NCBI RefSeq assembly: GCF_000429025.1
Contig: NZ_AUBB01000010.1
Location: forward strand, 1-64,000
Length of the DNA: 64,000 nucleotides
Source: Actinospineispora spinosispora DSM 44797
GTDB lineage: Bacteria; Actinomycetota; Actinomycetes; Mycobacteriales; Pseudonocardiaceae
Direction of reading: 5' to 3'
Positions 57,036-64,000 of this stretch are shown here, piece by piece. The notes under the pieces are model-generated. The model was not told the DNA's origin. It saw only the letters and a list, made by a program, of their open reading frames with translations, and made no database searches. The position numbers were made by a program, and so were the translations under genes. Position 1 is the stretch's first letter. Each line of letters starts with the position of its first letter.

Positions 57036-57971
57036 CTAGAAGGACCGGTGCAGGACCTGGACGTCGGCTGCTGGGCCCGTTGCCGCCGCGATGTCGCCCA
57101 CGAAGGACAGCAGGGTGTCGGTGAACGCCTGAGCTGCCTGGATCGGTGCCGTGTCCGCGCGGCGGGCGATCGCGACCGTTCGGTAGAGGGGCGGGGTCAG
57201 CACGGTGCGGCGCAGGCGTGGGCGGCCGGCGAACACCAGGTCGGGTACCACCGCGACACCCGTCCCGGATTCGACCAGGCGTAGGACCGCGTCCATCTCG
57301 CCGCCCTCGACGGCGTACCGAGGGGTCACGCCGGCGTCCCGGTAGGCCTGCAGGGTCACTTCGCGCAGGTCGTAGCCCTGCCGCACCATCACCAGCGAGC
57401 GGCGGGACAGCTCGGTGATCGACATCGAGCCTCGGCTGGACGGAGACCGGCCCGACTGAGGCGACGCCACCGACAGCCGCTCGCGCAGCAGGGGCGTGAT
57501 GTGTAGTGCCGGGTCGAGGCCGGTCGGCGGGACGATCACCAGCGCGACGTCGAGGGCGCCCTGGGACAGGTCCTGGACCAGGGGCTGGGAGCCGTTCTCC
57601 GCGAGATGCAGGTGAATCTCCGGGTGCTGCTCGTGGAACACCCGCAGCACGTCGGCCAGCACACCGATGCACAGTGACGGGGTGGCGCCGACCCGCAGGT
57701 TGCCCCTGCGCAGGCCGACGATCTCGGCGACGGCGGTGCGGGCGCTCTCCGCGTCGGCCAGCATCCGCCTGGCCAGCGGCAGCACCGCCTCACCAGCGGG
57801 GGTGAGCGTGACGCTCTTGCCCCGGTTCAGCAGCGGGGCTCCCAGCTCGTCCTCCAGGGCCTTGACCTGCCGCGACAGTGTGGGCTGCGCGACACCGGTG
57901 ATCTCCGCCGCGCGAGTGAAGCTGCGCACGTCGGTAATCGCCACGAAGTACATGAGCTGCTGAAGTGTCAC
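57036..57971 (-). CDS. LysR family transcriptional regulator
   Basis: A 311-aa regulator. The N-terminal winged HTH is clear (FVAITDVRSFTRAAEITGVA, then QPTLSRQVKALEDELGAPLL), followed by a two-lobed effector domain with LRVGATPSLCIGVLADVL. It resembles the CbbR/CynR-type group. GTG 57971 starts VTLQQLMYF. It is divergent from sdhC with an inverted repeat between, so it may control the succinate dehydrogenase operon; the effector is unknown. Confidence 0.9.
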   Translation of the reverse strand: MTLQQLMYFVAITDVRSFTRAAEITGVAQPTLSRQVKALEDELGAPLLNRGKSVTLTPAGEAVLPLARRMLADAESARTAVAEIVGLRRGNLRVGATPSLCIGVLADVLRVFHEQHPEIHLHLAENGSQPLVQDLSQGALDVALVIVPPTGLDPALHITPLLRERLSVASPQSGRSPSSRGSMSITELSRRSLVMVRQGYDLREVTLQAYRDAGVTPRYAVEGGEMDAVLRLVESGTGVAVVPDLVFAGRPRLRRTVLTPPLYRTVAIARRADTAPIQAAQAFTDTLLSFVGDIAAATGPAADVQVLHRSF

Positions 57972-57985
57972 GGATATAGCCTACG

Positions 57986-58011
57986 TGCATCGAACCTGGT
58001 GCTCCGATGCA
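57986..58011. promoter_or_regulatory. inverted repeat between LysR gene and sdhC
   Basis: TGCATCG (57986-57992) and CGATGCA (58005-58011) form a perfect 7-bp inverted repeat with a 12-base spacer, close to the T-N11-A form of LysR-type sites. It lies in the 77-bp intergenic region shared by the divergent genes. Confidence 0.55.
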
Positions 58012-58048
58012 TTGGACGTTCGGAAACCGGGATAGTCCACTGATTCCC

Positions 58049-58771
58049 GTGAGGACACTGGTCTCGACGAAGCAGCGCACGGAGCAGAGTTCTCCGGCGC
58101 ACCGTTCACACCGGATTCCCTCGGCACTGTGGAAGTTCGTCATGGCGGTCAGCGGCGCGTTCATGCTGCTGTACCTGGTCCTGCACATGGTCGGGAACCT
58201 GAAGATCTTCCTCGGTCCCGAGGCGATCGACGGATACGCCGCCTGGCTGCGCACCATCCTGGAACCGGCCGTGCCCTTCGAGGGCACGTTGTGGCTCGTC
58301 CGGGCGGTGCTGACCGTGTCGATCGTGGCGCACATCTGGTCGGCCACGGTCCTGACCTTGCGGGCCCGGCGCGCGCGGCCGGTGCGGTACGCGGTGCGCA
58401 ACAAGGTCGCGGGCAGCTACGCGGCGCGCACCATGCGCTGGGGCGGCGTCATCGTGCTCCTGTTCGTCATCTACCACCTGCTCGACCTGACCACCGGGAC
58501 GCTCAACCCACACGGCGTGCACCTGCAGGTCTACGCCAACCTGCACGCCGACTTCACCCCCGAACGCTGGTACGTGACGGTGTTCTACGTCCTCGCGGTC
58601 GTGTCGGTCGGCATCCACATCCGGCACGGGCTGTGGAGCGGCCTGCAGACGCTCGGCTGGTCCACCAACGCACGCGAGAAGAAGCTCAAGGGCTTCTCCA
58701 CGGTATTCGCCGTCGTACTCACCGCCGGCTTCCTCTCGGTCCCGCTCGCGGTGACCTTCGGATTGGTCTGA
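58049..58771 (+). CDS. sdhC: succinate dehydrogenase cytochrome b subunit
   Basis: A 240-aa, five-helix membrane anchor of the SdhC/b558 type that matches Rv0249c. Heme-ligand histidines occur in LHMVGNLKIFLG, HIWSATVL, YHLLDLTTG and GIHIRHGLWSG. GTG 58049 is used; an ATG at 58007 would add 14 residues but lies within the regulator site region. It carries electrons from SdhAB to menaquinone. Confidence 0.9.
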   Translation: MRTLVSTKQRTEQSSPAHRSHRIPSALWKFVMAVSGAFMLLYLVLHMVGNLKIFLGPEAIDGYAAWLRTILEPAVPFEGTLWLVRAVLTVSIVAHIWSATVLTLRARRARPVRYAVRNKVAGSYAARTMRWGGVIVLLFVIYHLLDLTTGTLNPHGVHLQVYANLHADFTPERWYVTVFYVLAVVSVGIHIRHGLWSGLQTLGWSTNAREKKLKGFSTVFAVVLTAGFLSVPLAVTFGLV

Positions 58772-58780
58772 GGGGCGATC

Positions 58781-60723
<1,943 letters not shown>

Positions 60724-60727
<4 letters not shown>

Positions 60728-61479
60728 AACTCAACCTGCGGGTCTGGCGGCAGAACGGCGACGAGCGCAAAGGGCGGCTCGTCAAGTACGAGGTCGACGA
60801 CGCCTCCGAGGACATGTCGTTCCTCGAGCTGTTGGACGTACTCAACGAGAAGCTCATCCTGCGCGGCGAGGATCCGGTCGCGTTCGACCACGACTGCCGC
60901 GAGGGCATCTGCGGCGCGTGCAGCATGGTCATCGACGGGGAGCCGCACGGCCCGGAGAAGGCGACCACCACCTGCCAGCTGCACCTGCGGCAGTTCTCCG
61001 ACGGCGACACGATCACCGTGGAGCCGTTCCGGTCGGCCGCGTTCCCGGTGCTGCGCGACCTCGTGGTGAACCGCTCCGCGTTCGATCGGATCATCTCCTC
61101 AGGCGGATACATCACCGCGCCCACCGGCGCGGCTCCGGACGCGCACGCGACCCCGGTGCCCAAGCCCGCCGCGGACCGCGCGTTCGCGGCCGCCAACTGC
61201 ATCGGGTGCGGCGCGTGTGTCGCGGCGTGCCCGAACGGATCCGCGTCGCTGTTCCTCGGCGCGAAGATCACTCATCTCGGTGAGCTGCCCCAGGGTCAGC
61301 CGGAGCGCTACCAGCGGGTGCTGAGCATGGTTGAGGCGCACGAAGAGGCCGGTTTCGGCGGATGCACCAACACCGGTGCGTGCGCGACCGCGTGCCCGAA
61401 GGAGATCCCGCTCGACGTGATCTCTCAGCTCAACCACGACTACCTCGCGGCGAAGGTGGGTGGTCGGGCCAAGAACTAG
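60724..61479 (+). CDS. sdhB: succinate dehydrogenase iron-sulfur subunit
   Basis: A 251-aa subunit with three clusters: the [2Fe-2S] ligands are [11 protein letters not shown] plus TTCQLH, and the ferredoxin part has [13 protein letters not shown] and [19 protein letters not shown] 60724 overlaps the sdhA stop by 4 bp. It completes the sdhCAB operon. Confidence 0.95.
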
Positions 61480-61593
61480 AAGGCGTCGCTCGCGCCATCC
61501 CACCCGCTCGGCCTATTGACGAGGCCGGGCGGTCAGCCCTGCCCGAAGCACAAGTCGATCAGGTATCGATCATGTGAGACGTATCTCGGCCTG

Positions 61594-62526
61594 GTGAATC
61601 TTTCCGACCTGGCAGGGCTGCCCGGTGACGCAAGTCGTACGCTCCGTGAGATCCGAACGACACGACGTCGTGCGTTCAACCGAGCGTACGGCGTCGACAC
61701 CGAAGCAGATGAGGACTTCTCCGACGTGTCATCCACCACAGAAGCGTCCGCCGGTCGGGCGCAGATCGCGGCCAGAACCCTCCGCACGGACCGATGGTGG
61801 CTGCCACCGCTGATGACCGTTGTCGGTCTGGCGGCGTGGGTCATCTACGCAACGGTCCGGGTATTCATGCAGAAGTGGTACTGGGTGCCCGAGTACCACT
61901 ACCTGACTCCTTTCTACTCGCCCTGCGTCTCGCTGGGGTGTGATCCTGAGGCGTCGCTGTTCGGCAGGTTCCTGCCGGACTGGCCGATCCTGCCGTTCGG
62001 CGCGATCACGCTGCCGTTCCTGCTGCTGTTCCGGCTCACCTGCTACTACTACCGGAAGGCGTACTACCGCAGCTTCTGGCAGTCGCCGCCGGCCTGCGCC
62101 GTCGCCGAGCCGCACGCGCGCTACACCGGTGAGACCCGGTTCCCGCTGCTGGGCCAGAACCTGCACCGGTACTTCTTCTACATCGCCGCGATCATCTCGG
62201 TGATCAACACCATCGATGCGGTCCTCGCCTTCCACGGCAAGGACGGCGGCTTCGGTATCGGGCTGGGCACATTGATCATCCTGGCCAACGTCGTGCTGCT
62301 GTGGGCCTACACCGCGTCCTGCCACTCCTGCCGCAGCATCATGGGCGGGCGGCTGAACCACTTCTCCAAGCACCCGATCCGGTACTGGTTGTGGACGCAG
62401 GTCACGAAGCTCAACGGGAAGCACCAGGAGCTCGCGTGGACCACGCTGGGCACCCTGGCGCTGACCGACTTCTACGTGATGGCGGTGTCGGCCGGCTGGT
62501 TCGCCGACCCGCGGATCGTGAACTGA
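61594..62526 (+). CDS. membrane anchor of a second SDH/fumarate reductase complex
   Basis: A 310-aa protein with a polar N-terminal 75 residues and about five helices, including WWLPPLMTVVGLAAWVIYA and HRYFFYIAAIISVINTIDAV. It has Cys pairs in PCVSLGCDP and CHSCRS. Proteins of this type precede a flavoprotein and an iron-sulfur gene in many actinomycetes, where they are listed as hypothetical or SDH anchor. It is unlike the SdhC encoded at 58049. GTG 61594 is chosen over 61516 because the earlier residues look non-coding. It precedes the second sdhA by 10 bp. Confidence 0.8.
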   Translation: MNLSDLAGLPGDASRTLREIRTTRRRAFNRAYGVDTEADEDFSDVSSTTEASAGRAQIAARTLRTDRWWLPPLMTVVGLAAWVIYATVRVFMQKWYWVPEYHYLTPFYSPCVSLGCDPEASLFGRFLPDWPILPFGAITLPFLLLFRLTCYYYRKAYYRSFWQSPPACAVAEPHARYTGETRFPLLGQNLHRYFFYIAAIISVINTIDAVLAFHGKDGGFGIGLGTLIILANVVLLWAYTASCHSCRSIMGGRLNHFSKHPIRYWLWTQVTKLNGKHQELAWTTLGTLALTDFYVMAVSAGWFADPRIVN

Positions 62527-62536
62527 GGCGGCCGAG

Positions 62537-64000
62537 ATGACAACAGGTGAGAACGTGAACTCCGAGACCAACACCGACATCGAGCGGCACTCGTACGACG
62601 TCGTGGTGATCGGTGCCGGCGGCGCCGGCCTGCGTGCCGCGATCGAGGCGCGGCTGCAGGGCAAGAAGACCGCGATCATCAGCAAGTCGCTGTTCGGCAA
62701 GGCCCACACGGTGATGGCCGAGGGTGGCTGCGCCGCGTCGATGGGCAACGTCAACTCGAACGACAACTGGCAGGTGCACTACCGCGACACCATGCGCGGT
62801 GGGAAGTTCCTGAACAACTGGCGCATGGCCGAGCTGCACGCCAAGGAGGCCCCGGACCGCGTCTGGGAGCTGGAGACCTACGGGGCGCTGTTCGACCGCA
62901 CCAAGGACGGCAAGATCAGCCAGCGCAACTTCGGTGGGCACACCTACCCCCGCCTGGCGCACGTCGGTGACCGGACCGGCCTGGAGCTGATCCGCACACT
63001 GCAGCAGAAGATCGTGTCGCTGCAGCAGGAGGACTTCAAGGAGACCGGCGACTACGAGTCGCGGATCAAGGTCTTCCACGAGTGCACCATCACCGACCTG
63101 ATCAAGACCGACGGCAAGATCTCCGGTGCGTTCGGCTACTGGCGCAACACCGGCGGGTTCATCCTGTTCGAGGCGCCGGCGATCGTCATGGCCACCGGCG
63201 GTATCGGTAAGTCGTTCAAGACCACGAGCAACTCGTGGGAGTACACCGGCGACGGCCACGCGCTGGCTCTGCGCGCCGGCGCGACGCTGATCAACATGGA
63301 GTTCATCCAGTTCCACCCGACCGGCATGGTGTGGCCGCTGTCGGTGAAGGGGCTGCTGGTCACCGAGTCCGTCCGTGGTGACGGCGGGGTGCTGACCAAC
63401 TCCGAGGGCAAGCGGTTCATGTTCGACTACATCCCGGACGTGTTCAAGGAGCAGTACGCCACCACCGAGGAGGAGGGCGACCGCTGGTACACCGATCCGG
63501 ACAACAACCGTCGCCCGCCTGAGCTGCTGCCCCGTGACGAGGTCGCCCGGGCGATCAACTCCGAGGTGAAGGCCGGTCGCGGCTCACCCCAGGGCGGTGT
63601 CTTCCTGGACGTGTCGTCTCGGATGAAGCCCGAGGAGATCATCAAGCGGCTGCCGTCGATGCACCACCAGTTCAAGGAGCTGGCGGACGTCGACATCACC
63701 AAGGAGCCGATGCAGGTAGGCCCGACCTGTCACTACGTGATGGGTGGCATCGAGGTCGACCCGGACACCGGCGCCTCGAAGGTGCCCGGTCTGTTCGCCG
63801 CGGGTGAGTGCTCCGGCGGTATGCACGGCTCCAACCGGCTCGGCGGCAACTCGCTGTCCGACCTGCTGGTGTTCGGCCGTCGCTGCGGGCTCGGCGCGGT
63901 GAACTACCTCGACGAGCTGGGCACGCCGCCCGCGATCGACGAGTCCGAGGTCAGCGCCGCGCACGACCGCGCGTTGCTGCCGTTCCACACCGAGGGCGGC
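62537..64000 (+). CDS. sdhA: second succinate dehydrogenase/fumarate reductase flavoprotein (partial)
   Basis: The frame from ATG 62537 is open for 488 codons to the window edge. VVIGAGGAGLRAAIEA is the FAD loop, KAHTVMAEGGCAASMG the covalent-FAD His region, QFHPTGMV the substrate loop and AGECSGGMHGSNRLGGNSLSDLL the FAD-binding C-terminal motif. It belongs to a different subfamily from the flavoprotein at 58781-60727, nearer to classical SdhA/FrdA. The iron-sulfur gene is expected just beyond 64000. Confidence 0.93.
   Translation, partial: MTTGENVNSETNTDIERHSYDVVVIGAGGAGLRAAIEARLQGKKTAIISKSLFGKAHTVMAEGGCAASMGNVNSNDNWQVHYRDTMRGGKFLNNWRMAELHAKEAPDRVWELETYGALFDRTKDGKISQRNFGGHTYPRLAHVGDRTGLELIRTLQQKIVSLQQEDFKETGDYESRIKVFHECTITDLIKTDGKISGAFGYWRNTGGFILFEAPAIVMATGGIGKSFKTTSNSWEYTGDGHALALRAGATLINMEFIQFHPTGMVWPLSVKGLLVTESVRGDGGVLTNSEGKRFMFDYIPDVFKEQYATTEEEGDRWYTDPDNNRRPPELLPRDEVARAINSEVKAGRGSPQGGVFLDVSSRMKPEEIIKRLPSMHHQFKELADVDITKEPMQVGPTCHYVMGGIEVDPDTGASKVPGLFAAGECSGGMHGSNRLGGNSLSDLLVFGRRCGLGAVNYLDELGTPPAIDESEVSAAHDRALLPFHTEGG

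Noticed and set aside
61500..61560. Promoter with TTGACG before the second SDH operon
   Set aside because: The hexamer lies within a small GC hairpin and no -10 follows at 16-19 bases.

Overview
The window is high-GC DNA with GTG starts, 4-bp start/stop overlaps and dense packing, and its gene order closely follows the Mycobacterium tuberculosis block from Rv2222c (glnA2) down to Rv2192c (trpD). It also carries recA with a DUF3046 gene beside it. Together these point to an actinomycete of the Mycobacteriales/Pseudonocardiales. The intergenic palindromes and the overall style suggest a Pseudonocardiaceae member such as Amycolatopsis, but that is an inference without a database search.

Layout. 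1-0.7 kb: the end of an unidentified coiled-coil gene and the remains of an unrecognised Cys-containing protein. 0.75-13.3 kb: a nitrogen block (glnA2, glnE, glnA1 with a four-half-site GlnR operator), interrupted by a PiT phosphate transporter with a Pho-box-like direct repeat, a PEBP protein, a LysE exporter, a three-gene group ending in an M50B-like protease, and an ECF sigma/VOC pair. 13.5-24.8 kb: the lipoate and 2-oxoacid dehydrogenase block (RDD protein, DUF4191 protein, lipA, lipB, an SDR epimerase, menC, dlaT/sucB, lpd), with a TetR gene and a roughly 1-kb repeat block inside it. 24.8-29.1 kb: one translationally coupled operon bioY - AMP-ligase - thiolase - ECF ATPase - EcfT. 29.2-34.8 kb: leucyl aminopeptidase, an amino-acid permease, a TPR protein and ilvE. 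34.9-37.3 kb: cobU-cobT-cobS. 37.3-45.2 kb: a small protein, a DUF3043 protein, glycerate kinase, erpA, adenosine kinase, an MFS efflux gene, a CGNR zinc-finger regulator and asnB. 45.4-52.9 kb: the terminal respiratory supercomplex (ctaC, ctaF; qcrC-qcrA-qcrB; ctaE), with a GNAT gene and a broken MFS gene between. 53.0-56.8 kb: a degenerate receiver protein, trpD, DUF3046, recA (SOS box) and recX. 57.0-64.0 kb: a LysR gene divergent from a complete succinate dehydrogenase operon (sdhCAB), directly followed by a second, different SDH/fumarate reductase operon that runs off the window.

How it fits together. Most of the window is core metabolism: ammonium assimilation and its adenylylation control, lipoylation of the E2 subunit encoded next door, quinol-to-oxygen electron flow fed by two succinate dehydrogenases, cobalamin nucleotide-loop assembly and recombination repair. 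What is not routine sits between the genes. Several families of long inverted repeats (8.05, 14.0, 17.3-18.3, 29.1, 34.8, 42.9, 43.1 and 48.1 kb) occupy gene ends; two supply the stop codon or C-terminal codons of neighbouring genes, and one truncates an MFS gene. The least described metabolic unit is the bioY operon carrying its own CoA ligase and an atypical thiolase. No rRNA, tRNA, CRISPR array, IS transposase or prophage was seen.
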